The notes under the pieces were generated by a model that was not told the DNA's origin, made no database searches, and saw nothing but the letters and a program-made list of their open reading frames with translations. Positions 21,821 to 32,470 of a stretch of DNA of 64,000 nucleotides are shown piece by piece. A program made the translations under genes and the position numbers. The stretch's first letter is position 1. Each line of letters begins with the position of its first letter. The DNA lies in contig CM043958.1 in NCBI GenBank assembly GCA_014529385.2, forward strand, positions 155,006,293-155,070,292, in the 5' to 3' direction. The stretch comes from Adiantum capillus-veneris (Eukaryota > Streptophyta > Polypodiopsida > Polypodiales > Pteridaceae).

Positions 21821-24019
21821 TCAAGTCACTGTGGGTTCCATCTGAAAGGCTTCAAGATACAATTGCAATAGCTGAGGTGAATCAACCAATTCAGAGTCTT
21901 CCATCCATTTGGCATCTAACGATGGATAGTTTTTGAACTTCACCAAATAGCGTCTTGCAACTTTTCCTCTAACCTTTCTTTCTTTATGTGTCAATATCTG
22001 TTCAGGAACAAGGATTTCATCCAATTCTTCCACTTCGGGTTGTTCCTCATCAAGCATATTCTCTGGCACATCACCAACAAAGGGCCTTAGAAGGCTGACA
22101 TGAAAAGCATTATGTATTTTCCAGCCTTCTAGTAGCTTTAACCTGTAAGCTACATCGTTGATCTTTTCTGAAATCTTAAAAGGACCATAATATCGCATAC
22201 TGAGTTTAGGAAACAAGCGTTCCTTGCCTTTCCTTTTCCTTAACCTGGCCTTTTCAAAGCGCAAAAGTACACAATCACCAAGTGAAAATACAAGTTCACG
22301 ACGGTGACAATCAGCAGCTTTCTTTTGCTTAGCCCGAGTCTTCTCAAGAGCAATCTTTATCTTCCTGTATGTTTCATCCATATCTTGCACATACTTGTCT
22401 GCCTCAAATATCTTGTCCTTAGTCTGCAAAATGGGCGGGACTTTCTTTCCTCCTTCCACTATCTCAAATGGTGCCTTACCTGTTGACGTATGCACAGTGT
22501 TATTGTAAGCATATTCAACCAATGGGAGATTGTGTTCCCAAGTTGCCTTGTGCTCTGAGACATAACATTTGAGCAGGTCCAAGACAGTAGAATTTGCCTC
22601 TTCTGACTGTCCATCAGTTTGCGGATGAAACGAAGAAGAGAACTTGAGCGTAGTGCCCATGTTCTCAAACAATGCCTTCCAGAAAAGACTCATCATACGT
22701 GGATCCCTGTCACTGACAATTGAATGAGGCATCCTATGATATTTAAAGATATTGCTCATGAATATCTTGACCATGTGTTCTGGCTTTATCTTCTTCCTGA
22801 CAGGAATGAAATGGGCCTGCTTACTGAACCTACAAATGATAGTCCAAATCCCATCATTTCCTGTTTGCGTCCTTTGAAGATCAAAGATAAAGTCCATTGC
22901 TATACTTTCCCATGGCCTATCAGGGATCGGCAATGGCTGCAACAATCCCGGTTGCTTTTGTCTGTCAAATTTGACTTTTTGGCATACTAAGCATGATCTT
23001 ACAAATGTGTCAACATCTTGACGCAAAGCTGGCCAATAGAAGAATGCCTCAACCCCTTTCACTGTCGCATCAATTCCACGATGCCCAGCATAAGGTGGAG
23101 CATGACTTTCCATCAAAATCTTTGGCCGTAACTGTTTAGTAACGCATAACTTTCCATGCATCATGAGAAAGTCATTCTTAAGCATATAGTGCTCATGATG
23201 TTGCCCATCAACAAGCTGGTCATAGATCCTTGCGAAATCTGAATCTTCAGCATATTGTGTCTTCATTTCGTCTAGTTCACAATGGTACGGAATTGACACT
23301 GCTGAAATTTGGGGCTTTCGTGACAACGCTTCAGCCACCACGTTCTTTTTCCCTTGCACATGCACAATCTGAAAATGGAACATTGACAAGATGTTTGCCC
23401 ATCGCATGTGCTTCTCAGACAACTTCGTCTGTGTAAGAAAATATCGCAAGGTTTGATGATCCGTTTGGACAACAAAATCAGCCCCTAGTAAATAGTGTTT
23501 CCAACTAGTGAAAGCATGAATTACTGCCCGCAATTCTTTCTCATAGACTTGCAAGTTCCTTTCAGTCTTCAAAAGAATTCTGCTCTCATATGCAAATACT
23601 CGGCCATTCTGCATTAGAACTGCACCAAGACTATGGCCACACGCATCACATTGAACCACAAAAGGTTTAGAAAGATCTCGTAAAATAATTACCGGATTTG
23701 AAGTCAGCTTCTCTTTCAAGTGTTTGAACGCTAAAATTTCCTTGGCTGTCCACTTGAAAGTAACTCCTTTTCCTTGCAGTGCATGGAGTGGAGAAGCAGT
23801 CTCAGCAAAATTTCGGATGAACCTCCTGTAATAGGAACATAAGCCTAGAAAGCTTCGAATGTCATGTACGGACTTCAAGTCTGGCCATGACCTAATTGCT
23901 TCCACTTTAGCGGGATCCATGCGTACCCCATCCTTTGAAACAATGTGCCCAAGGAAGTGAATCTCTTGCAAAAAGAACTCACTTTTCATTAATGAGTAGC
24001 CTATTCTTGCGTAGCTCAT
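21821..24019 (-). pseudogene. C pol: RT end, RNase H, integrase, chromodomain
   Basis: A continuous reading of about 730 codons. It contains [20 protein letters not shown] and LGLCSYYRRFIRNFAE (RT/connection), then RNase H with VVQCDACGHSLGAVL, YEKELRAVIHAF and VVQTDHQTLRYFL. The integrase zinc finger includes AGHRGIDATVKGV and SCLVCQKVK. The integrase core has MDFIFDLQ, IVSDRDPRMMS and QTDGQSEEANS. The C-terminus has HNAFHVSLLRPF, PEQILTHKERKVRGKV and RRYLVKFKNYPSLDAKW, resembling a chromodomain. All are open in one frame. Only a shift at about 23985 separates it from the upstream RT, so this half could be nearly functional. Confidence 0.92.
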
Positions 24020-25490
24020 TGAAAACTGCGGTCAAGTGATCCCTATGCTCCTCTTCAGACTTTGAGTAGACAATCATGTCATCAAAGAAGGTACCCACGA
24101 AGTTTCTATGTGGTCTAAAAATTTTGTCCATCATTCTATTAAATGTGGCAGGAGCATTTGTGAGACCAAATGGCATGACAAGAAACTCATAGAGACCAAA
24201 TGTTGTCCTGAACGCAGTCTTATGGACATCTTCTGGTCTAATGCCTATCTGATGATACCCGCTCTTTAGGTCTATTCTTGTAAACAATGACGCTCCCTCA
24301 AGCCGATCAAGAATGTCATCTATCCTCGGTATGGGGAACCTGTTCTTGATGGTATTCTTATTCAAGGCGCGATAGTCAATGCACATGCGCCATGAACCAT
24401 CCTTCTTCTGCACTAAGAGTACAGGCGAACAAAAAGGGGATGAACTGGGCTGAATCAGCCCCTTCTCTAAAAGCTCGTTGACCTGACCCATAATCTCTTT
24501 CTGCTGGGCTGCACTAACCCTGTATGGTGGTCTATTCGGTGGACTAGACCCTGGCACAAGATCTATAGTATGATCCTCAGGTCTCTCAGGAGGTAACTCC
24601 CCTGGCAAAGAGTCCGAAAAACAATCACTGAAACCACTCAAAAAAGTTGACCTGTCTTTATCTAAGGTAGACAAATTAGATACAACTTGAGGTACTTCTT
24701 TTGCGAAGATCAAGTACACAGAAAGATGATTCTTTATTACAGATGAAATAGCAGAAGCAGAAACAACTGGAACAGACTCGCCTTTAAGCTTTACATCAAG
24801 GACATGAGTCTTTCCTCTATGTACAAGGGTAATCTTTTTGTTGTAAGTATCCACCATAGCATGCAACCTGTAACACCATGGGATACCCAATAACACATCA
24901 CAGGCCTCAAGCGGCATAATATGAAATTCTTCTGCATCCACATAGCTCTGAATGTGCAGACGAAGCTTTCCCAGAATGGGAGTAACACGCTTTGAATGTC
25001 CTGGGCATGCCAAACCTGCTTCGCCTATCATACCCATCTCCTCTGCACGAATGCCCAACTTTGATGCCAATTCTGGTGATATGAAATTTGCACGGGCTCC
25101 TGGATCAAAGAAAACCAGCCTTGTCTGGTCTCTAACTTTGCCCCAAGCTCTGCACAACTCCGTGGCATCTGTGTTTGGCTGATCTCCAACCAAATCTGGA
25201 ACAAGTCCTGCACTCGGCTTTGGCTTCTTCCCTTTATGGTCTGACTTGTCATCCTTATCCTGTGACTTCTTCTGTGGGCACTCATTTGCAAAGTGTCCTT
25301 CCTGTTCACAAATGTAGCATTTCTTGGCCTCCCTAAGAGCTTTCCTTTCTTGAAAAGTTTTGCCAGAAAAATGCCTTTTTTGTCCTTGTCCTCGTTCCAA
25401 AGAAGATTTAGACTGCTTCTTGGACGTATCAGCTTCTTCAGTGGAGGGCTTCTTTGCAGGAGACTCAGAAGGCTTTGCTGCAACATTGCC
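23979..25490 (-). pseudogene. C gag C-terminus, protease (DPG) and RT
   Basis: In-frame continuation of gag after a TAG at 25491-25493. The zinc knuckle [14 protein letters not shown] lies at about 25275-25322. The retropepsin site [12 protein letters not shown] (about 25083-25115) has Pro in place of Thr/Ser, then [18 protein letters not shown] motifs are [73 protein letters not shown] and [16 protein letters not shown]. It ends out of frame at INEK because of a small indel at about 23985 relative to the downstream pol reading. Confidence 0.9.
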
Positions 25491-26807
25491 CTAGGCTGAA
25501 AACTGTTTGCCCTGGGCCCCTTTCTTGTGGCTATTAAATCCATCGGAATCTCCCTTCGACAGATTGTTGGCCACTCTTGCATTCTCTATCAATTGAAACA
25601 TATTCATGACAGTAGTCTTTGTGCAGTAGTCCCTGATTTTCTTGGGCAATCCGCAACAGTACTTCTCAATTAGTTCTGACAAAGGCAGAAACCTGTAAGA
25701 GGTGACTCGCAACAGTGCGGCCCAAAACCGTTTATTGTACTCTTCCAGATTCGCACACTATTTAGCATTCAACTCGTGCCATTCCATCATCACATCCACT
25801 TCAAAAGTGTTTGTCAACCATGCAGGCGCAAAAAGTTGTTTAAATTGGACCCACATTGTTGGGGCTTGACCTTGGTTCAACAATGCGGTCCACCATTGAA
25901 GCGCATTCCCTTTCAAGAAAGTGGCAGCCTTGCGTATCTTTGAAGATTCCGTGAAGTTGCCTCCAGCATAAGCTACATCGAACTGCTGTATGAAGGTCAA
26001 AGCCTTTAATTGGTCCTCAGTTCCTCTGAAAGTTTCAAACTTCACTCCCGGCCCACCTTCCTTGTGATCCTTAGGCTGACTCAAAGGAGCCACACTACCA
26101 TAAACAGGTGCCTGTAACAGTGGTGCTCCATGAGTGTTCATTCCAGCACTCGCATCAACTGTTTTCCCTGTCATATCTGCATTTTGTACGTATGGCTGCA
26201 AAAAACCAACCATACCAAATTGTGTTCCAGGCACTCGAAACTGGCCATAGGCACCCTGAAAACCTGGTTGGACACCCATGTTCGCATACATAGGGTTACC
26301 CATGCCTGTTTGCATTGTCCTGAACACATTCCCTGGCATATAACCAATGGAAGGTCCAACCATAGCTTGAAACACTGAACCACCTCCAAAATAACCAGGA
26401 TAAGTATTAGGTAATGGAAGGGTCTGACGCATAGCCTGTTCATTGCTCCCTTGACCATTCACAAACGGTTCCTGTCCAGCTAAAGCAAGTTGCTTTGGAT
26501 CATTGGACACCGCTAGTTGCTCAACCACATGGGCTTTTCCTCGAGCATCATGAGTCCTCTGCGCATTGGAAATCTCCTTTTCCTGCAACGGCTCAGTCAT
26601 GCCTTGTGTAGGAGGCTGAAAACCCTGTGTCGGAGCCTGTAAGAATTCCTGCATCCTTGGGTTGTTAGCCAACTACTGAAACATGTCCATGCAGCAACGC
26701 AGTTGACTTCTAAACAACCTATCCTCTTCTTGAAGAGTTGAAGGAACTTTCTCCGTGCCATGTGAGGAAGATCCCTCTTCAGGTACTTGGTCTCTCTTCT
26801 CTGCCAT
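25491..26807 (-). pseudogene. C gag (three in-frame TAG stops)
   Basis: Starts at the ATG 26807 (MAEKRDQVPEEG), as in B. An in-frame TAG lies at about 26673-26675, where B has CAG (MFQ, then stop or Q, then LANNPR). A second TAG is at 25758-25760 and a third at 25491-25493; reading continues in the same frame after each. Between them: a Gln/Gly/Met-rich linker, the gag core VKFETFRGTEDQLKAL, QQFDVAYAGGNF and WWTALLNQGQAP, then EKYCCGLPKKIRDYC. No frameshift is needed, so three point changes account for the disruption. Confidence 0.9.
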
Positions 26808-26874
26808 ATCGACAAACTTTGTGTTGCTTTCACTGACAACAATCCACGCTGCCCTTTTTGAAGAAAAAGTGACT

Positions 26875-26892
26875 ATCCCCTCAATGGAACCA
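26875..26892 (-). other. C primer-binding site
   Basis: On the minus strand, TGGTTCCATTGAGGGGAT directly follows the 5' LTR. Related to the sites in A1 and B. Confidence 0.7.
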
Positions 26893-28301
26893 TATAACCG
26901 GCCCGTACAACGTAGAGGGCGGTACTATTTCAATTACCTGTAAACTTTACACAGAGCACTGAGAAGGGAAGAGAACACAGTTGCGTCCAGCGACTAGAAT
27001 GTCACTGCGCACACGAGACCGACACCCTGTAGGCCCCAAAGACTGGCGCCCCTTTCGGTATTTCTTTAATTTAGAGAGAGAGAATTACAAAAAGAGCCCC
27101 TAGAAGACAACACCTGCGTCCAGCTAGTACGCTCCAGATTCGGCAAAATTTCGGCAACATAACGATACCGAAATCAATCCGAATCAGTTTCTAAGGTAGG
27201 CCCTCTGTTCCACGGACATATTCCCTCAGTCGGGAGCACAAAACAGTAAATTGCAGGTCGCTGTAATTTCTGGTTCAGCCTTGTTTTTGACCTGATTTGG
27301 GCACCTTGGGCTAAGTGCCCCTTGATTCTAGAAACATTTTGGGCTCAAAACAGCCCCAAAATAGAGTAAAAACAGCAAGCGTACAATGCTGAATTTACTG
27401 CGCAATCGAGAGGTTATCACCCTCTCGTGTACCTGCTTTGGTGCAGTAGCTAGCTACACCGGTTCCTGTGCAAAGAGGCTCTTGCCTCAGCACGAAAGCA
27501 TATTTCCCCACAGCTGTACATAGGTCAAATGAGAAGCCCACTAGTGGGGCATAACATACTATACGTAGGGGAGAAAGAGAGCAGTATGTAGCGTGTGGGG
27601 CATCACTCCCGTCACCATACTGTGCATAGAGGGCAAGGTAAGCATTCCATAGCTTCTATACCTGCTACAATCCACCTGAGGCTGAAAATGGCGTCCCCTT
27701 TGTTGATATGCAGCTCGTTTTTGCCTCCCAGAGTAGCAGAATCGCTCACAGGCTGACAAGTCGCCCAGTTTCCGAGTTTGGGCTTTCCCTGCTAAAAATA
27801 TCTCAACTGGTGAATCAGTTGACTTGGCAGCAGAGCAATAAAATGTTCCCCTTGTCATTCCAGAGCTAATGACGCGAACACATTTTCCGGTCAAAAATAG
27901 CAGTTCCCTAAATTTTAGGAGATGCTTCCATGGCGTCCCTATCGGTCTCTTGACCATCATTGAAGACTACCATTTGACCAACATCTACAATGTGGGTTAA
28001 TTTACTGGCCCCTTTCAACTTATAAAGTTGCAGTGACTTGACGAGTGGCCCAAATTCCAGTTTGGCGCACACGAGCTTCCATACTCATCAGAATTCAGTG
28101 CTAACTGGCCCGGGCAGTCCCTGTCTGACCGACCTAGATCCCCGATGTGAGAAACCCATTTGGTTACAACCGTTTCACACTAGCCATGCAATGTCCACTT
28201 GCACCTTTTCAAGGGTTCCGGGACAAACAAGTAAAAATAAAATAAATATATCTAATACTTATTTACGGAAGGCAATAGGAAAAATACACCTCCTGGTGAC
28301 A
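26893..28301 (-). repeat. C 5' LTR (right copy)
   Basis: About 1409 bp, differing from the left copy by scattered substitutions and one deletion of about 30 bp near 27303. Shared core at 27031-27067. Confidence 0.92.
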
Positions 28302-28544
28302 GAAGCACTACCTCTTAGGTGTTGATTTTGTTGTCCAAACAGACCATCAGATTTTGGGATACTTCTTGACACAGTCAAAGCTATCCGAAAAGCATATGCG
28401 ACGGGCAAACATTCTTTCTATGTTCCACTTCCAGATTATGCATGTGGAAGGCAAGAAGAATGTTGTGGTTGATGCGTTATCAAGGAAGCCACAAATTTCA
28501 GTAGTGTCAATTCCTTATCATCATGAGTTGGATGACATGAAGGA
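28302..28544 (+). pseudogene. A1 RNase H end
   Basis: Resumption of A1 after C: KHYLLGVDFVVQTDHQ, then GYFLTQSKLSEKHMRRANILS, FHFQIMHVEGKKNVVVDALSRKP and SIPYHHELDDMKD. It matches the C RNase H to integrase linker. It then stops abruptly at 28544, where a family-I LTR begins, so the A1 integrase and 3' LTR have been lost. Confidence 0.88.
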
Positions 28545-29102
28545 TGTAACAGACTTGGACACTCCAAGTCGAGATTCTACCGCGACACCACAAGAATTCA
28601 CTTCAAAACAGTTCACCGTTCACAATTGATTCGACACTGGCCCGCCCGCGGAGTTCCATGCCTAGAGATATTGGCCCCAAAGAATGGCGCCCCTTTCGGT
28701 ATTTCTTTTTTTTATTAATCTGCAACTCAAAGTACAAGGAAGTGGTCGGGACTCACTCTCAGACTCTGTGTCCAGATGCTTTGAGAAGTGAGAGCCCAAG
28801 CCACTATTAAATAGGTTTACAAGGGATGCTAAAAGTAGAGCCCAAAAAGCTTCAAAATCAAAAGCCTTGCCAAAAATAAAGCAAAAGCTCTCTCTCTCTT
28901 TTCTCTTGCAATTTGCGTAGCCAAAAAGCAGTCCCAAAATTCTACCCTTGCTGCCGTAAATTGCGCCGCAAAAAGCGGGCATCCGTACAACATGCCACAT
29001 GGCTGATTTTTCGAAAAGTGCGCCGCATTTTCCGGGGGCTGCCATACAGACATGCCACGTCAGCATTTCAGCCAAGTTCTTCGCGGGACTGTTCATGCCA
29101 AA

Positions 29103-29143
<41 letters not shown>

Positions 29144-29161
29144 CGGCAGCCACGTCACACA
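28545..29161 (-). repeat. Family-I LTR, minus orientation (J)
   Basis: Left end TGTAACAGACTTGGACACTCC is the reverse complement of the family-I LTR end seen at 45625 and 49383. The right end is near GTCACACA. Contains the shared core (28673-28709), a GT microsatellite at about 29106-29141, and TGACGTGGCA (minus, about 29054-29063). It is about the same length as the other family-I LTRs. Confidence 0.82.
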
Positions 29162-29682
29162 CTCCCCTCTTGAAAGCATTGTAATCGCCCTCGATTATGC
29201 CTGCAAAACAGACAGAAGCCATAAATTGTCTTGACTGTTAGTTACCGACGCACTAGGAACACACATCTAGCACACGTACCAAATCGACAGTCACATCACA
29301 TGACATCACAGGACATCACTAGACATCACATGACAACTCACATTCAACATTCATTCGGATCTCAGGCCATGATTTATCTGCAATGCAATTAGCAATCGCA
29401 TCTAGATCCACTCATGACCTCATAGATGCCCGATTGACTAATCCCTATGCAACCATGTCTATCGAGATCATTCAAACCAAAATGCTGCAATCATTTCGTC
29501 TATCAGTTCCTGCACATAAACAAGTCAAGAACAAATTAGTATCATATTATCGGGAATTCCAGTTCATAAAGTCATACAACAAAATACTGTCAGCTCTCAG
29601 TATCCCTGAAGCTCAAAGAGACATTAGTGACTCTAGTATCAAAAATCGAGGCATCTGTTGACAAAGGAGCGGCGTAACTCCC
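29162..29682 (-). mobile_element. Family-I element 3' internal remnant
   Basis: On the minus strand this matches the 3' non-coding part of K (48480-48764), including TTTTGCAGGCATAATCGAGG and the purine tract CAAGAGGGGAG next to the LTR. A decamer-like repeat (GACATCACAT/G, about 29291-29345) lies inside. No coding potential. J is only the 3' end of an element. Confidence 0.75.
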
Positions 29683-30723
29683 CTCTTGTGCATACCCGGT
29701 GCACCAGATATCCGGTCAAGCTGAATTTGGGGTTCCATTTGGAATAGACTATGCTAAACCAAAAGCTTCAAGGTAAAGTTTCACAATCTGAGGAGTATGT
29801 GCTAGGTCCTCCTCCTCCATCCACTTCGCATCCAATGCAAGATAGTTCTTGAGAACCGCCTTTTAACTTTACCCTTAATCTTTCTGTCTTTATGTGTCAA
29901 TATCTGTTCTAGAACAAGGATCTCCTCGTTTTCTTCCACTTCGAGTTGCTCATCGGGCTCCCCATCTTCGGACACATCGCCTTTAAAAGGCTTCAGGAGA
30001 CTCACATAAAAAGCATTGTGAATCCTCCAAGTTTCAGGCAGCTTCAGTCGGAAGGAGACATCATTTATCTTTTCGGAGATCTGGAAAGGTCCATGGTATC
30101 GCATACTAAGATTTGGAAAAGGCCTCTCCTTTCCCTTTTTCTTTCTCAGGCGTGCCTTCTCAAAACGTAAGAGCACCCAATCGTTCTCCTTCAATTTCAA
30201 ATCGCGACGATGGCGATCTACTGCCTTTTTCTGTCTTTCTTGAGATTTCTGCAAAGCCTCGTGGACCTTGGCAAAAGCTGTGTCCAAGTCTCGCATGTAC
30301 TCATCGGCTTCGAAAATCTTATCTTTCGTGCTTAGGAAGGGTGGAACCTTCGTAGCACCTTCAATAATCTCAAATGGCGCAGTCCCCATCGAAGAGTGTA
30401 TCGTGTTGTAGCCAAATTCCACCAAAGGTAAATACTTTTCCCATTGAGTCTTTTGATCTGAGATGTAAGACTTCAATAAATACTTTTCCCATTGAGTCTT
30501 CTGATCGGAGATATAAGACTTCAATAAATCTAAAACCACTGAATTGGCAATCTCATATTGCCCGTCACTCTGCGGGTGCGTAAACTTCGATGGTCTGTGA
30601 AGACACTAAAATCCGCTCCGAGTAGGTAATGCCGCCACTGAGTAAGAGCATGGATAACCACCAAAAGCTATCTCTCATAAATCTATGCTGTCAATTCCAG
30701 CCTTGAGAACAATTGGCTCTCGT
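29683..30723 (-). pseudogene. Chromovirus E: integrase, chromodomain, RNase H scrap
   Basis: Minus-strand gypsy pol, similar to C but a distinct family. From right: RNase H WRHYLLGADFSVFTDHRS (about 30590-30665) fused directly to the integrase end HPQSDGQYEIANSVVLDLL. Then WEKYLPLVEFGYNT, DRHRRDLKLKENDWVLLRFEKARLR, MRYHGPFQISEKIND, HNAFYVSLLKPF and EQILTHKDRKIKG, with a frame-shifted chromodomain tail (ALDAKWMEEEDL). About 1 kb of RNase H/integrase is missing at the fusion. A 48-bp tandem duplication lies at 30430-30525. Confidence 0.85.
30430..30525. repeat. 48-bp tandem duplication in E integrase
   Basis: Two 48-bp copies (30430-30477 and 30478-30525), differing at a few bases, duplicate 16 codons (LLKSYISDQKTQWEKY) in frame. 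Confidence 0.9.
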
Positions 30724-31943
30724 TGTCACGTGACACATCCCAACCCTATGTGTCCGTGGACAAGCTACACCATAGTAGGGTTCCCGTCAGTTCAGTCAAG
30801 TCTAGATTAGCAGTGATCTGGCACTTTTGTGAGTCTATTCGTAGACCGTGCATGCCCAGTCACTTAGCATAGATGCATATCCTCCGGTGGCACACAGCAT
30901 GATCATCGGAATTCCCATCAGAATCCATTAGCATCAGTTAGGGGAATTTTCCAGTGCATTTAGCCTATTTTCCTATTTATTGGTTATTTTCACTTATTAT
31001 TTTTAAGTGACTTTCCAACAAAAGTAGGTAGGGCAATTTTGCTAAGTTGATATATAAGCAAACCCAAGTTAGCACTTTCTGGCAGAAGAGGCAGCAGGAG
31101 CTTCCAGCTCAACATGCAACTTCTCAGCAGTACCCCCCCTCAAGGACCCCTAGCTTTTCTGTTCCCAGCAATAAACCCCCATCTCTCGCGTTTTCCTCAC
31201 TAGCAGTCATCGCCATCACCCTCAACACACTAGCGTTAGCAGATTGTTGCCATCGCAAAGATCATCAGCATTAGCGTTTTTCCCACAGTTCAGCCATGCC
31301 TGCGTTTTTGCTTTGAAGATGCAGATTAGCCTGGCGTTTTTGACAATAGACATAGCCATCCAACATTTTTGATCCTCAGCCCAAACCAGCATCCTTTCCA
31401 GCGTTTTCAGCCCCAACTACTAACGCTAGGAAACCTGCAAAGTCAGCAGTGACAAAACGCAGGAATTCAGCCATAGACGCAGTAGCAGATCAGCCTTATA
31501 CGGTTGCAGATGTTCCCCCAACTTTAGCCTCAAAAAATGCAGCCAAAACAGTCATTTTCAGCCACCGAAACAGTCCCCGAATTCAGCGATTAGAAGCCTA
31601 CAGATTTCAGCCATAAAGTCGTCGTCGTCGTCCTCGGCATAGTCCCATTGCATCAGTCCATTGCATTCGCATTGTACACCTTTGTACAATCAAGTAGACC
31701 ACTCTCGCCGACGAGAGTGGGGCCTTCAGAGGAGGGTTTTACAACCTCTCAGGTGTCGTATCTCTGCTCTCTCCTTCTCTCAGTCTCATTCACTTACACG
31801 CACAATATCCACTCACTTTGTTCGTGACCACAGCACTCTACAAGACGGAAAGCTCTCTCTTTCCCTAAGAACTAAAAGGAACCTTGAGCAATAAAGAACA
31901 CTAATCTTGAGAAAATACAACATTCATTCCACTGCACCTTACA
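30724..31943 (+). repeat. F 5' LTR
   Basis: Begins TGTCACGTGACACATCC (a CACGTG G-box overlaps the terminus), ends GCACCTTACA. Contains repeated GCGTTTTT/CTAGCG motifs and GATATATAAGCAAACC (TATA-like, about 31050-31065). Pairs with 35382-36588. Confidence 0.93.
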
Positions 31944-31961
31944 TTGGTATCAAAGCTTTGG
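31944..31961 (+). other. F primer-binding site (initiator tRNA-Met type)
   Basis: TTGGTATCAAAGCTTTGG follows the LTR. It matches the TGGTATCAGAGC class with one change; H has TTGGTATCAGAGCTTTGG. Confidence 0.88.
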
Positions 31962-32285
31962 AAGTGTTCTGCATTACTCAAGGAAAGAACCACAAGAATA
32001 TTTTTTGCTGGTTGCGGTCGCACGAACCCAAGTTCGCCTGGGCGTGTCGATTCCTAATCGTGTTTTGTTGAAGAGTGACAGGAATCCCAAGAAAGAAGGG
32101 CTTGTCCAGCCTCCCCTTGTGTCTCTGTTCACTCATTGAGAGCGGACTGTGCACTTAGCGGCCGGCCAATCGACGTGAGGTGGGAAAAAGCAACCTTGGT
32201 GTGAGCGCAAGGCCGCCAAGGGGTGCGCCCGCAGAAAAGAGTAGAACTCGGGTGAAGAGAAGATCCTTCTCCAACGCGATTTGCA

Positions 32286-32420
32286 AGCGAAAGAAAACCT
32301 CAAGAACCCCAAGAACCCAAGACCCTCAAGACTCAAGAACCTCAAGAACCTCAAGAACCCTAGATTCTCACGAATCAAGGACCTCAAGAACCTCAAGACC
32401 CTCAAGAACCCAAGTTCCTC
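32286..32420 (+). repeat. 9-bp tandem repeat (CTCAAGAAC-like) in F leader
   Basis: About a dozen imperfect copies of CTCAAGAAC/CCCAAGAAC lie between primer site and gag start. The H leader (about 43190-43310, minus) has the same repeat. Its position suggests a role in the untranslated leader; the function is unknown. Confidence 0.8.
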
Positions 32421-32470
32421 GCGAGCTTCAGAACCCAAGATTATAGTGCATGGTCGTCACCCAAAGCGGA

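Larger units (their letters stand above)
20073..28301 (-). mobile_element. Ty3/gypsy chromovirus C, near-complete, in A1 RNase H
   Basis: Full-length gypsy element on the minus strand. LTRs lie at 20073-21511 and 26893-28301, with primer site, gag, protease, RT, RNase H, integrase and a C-terminal chromodomain-like segment. Flanking 5-mers are AAAGC (20068-20072) and GAAGC (28302-28306), a target duplication with one mismatch. A1 reads across the site (HAFSS, then KHYLLGVDFVVQTDHQ). There are three in-frame stops in gag and one shift in RT. The LTRs are very similar apart from an indel of about 30 bp, so insertion was fairly recent. Confidence 0.93.
5354..28544 (+). mobile_element. Ty3/gypsy element A1, host of nested insertions; 3' end missing
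   Basis: Chromovirus-like gypsy element on the plus strand. It keeps a 5' LTR, a primer-binding site, gag, protease, RT and part of RNase H. Four foreign blocks interrupt it (solo LTR about 8888-9599; D 10456-19532 with B inside; C 20073-28301). Joining the A1 pieces across the D and C junctions gives continuous homology to the pol protein of C. Integrase, the chromodomain and the 3' LTR are absent: after RNase H (28544) an unrelated family-I fragment begins. Many stops and shifts make it non-functional. Confidence 0.85.

Noticed and set aside
29291-29345. GACATCACAT repeats considered as a satellite or telomere-like array
   Set aside because: Too short and imperfect; also part of the family-I 3' region seen in K.
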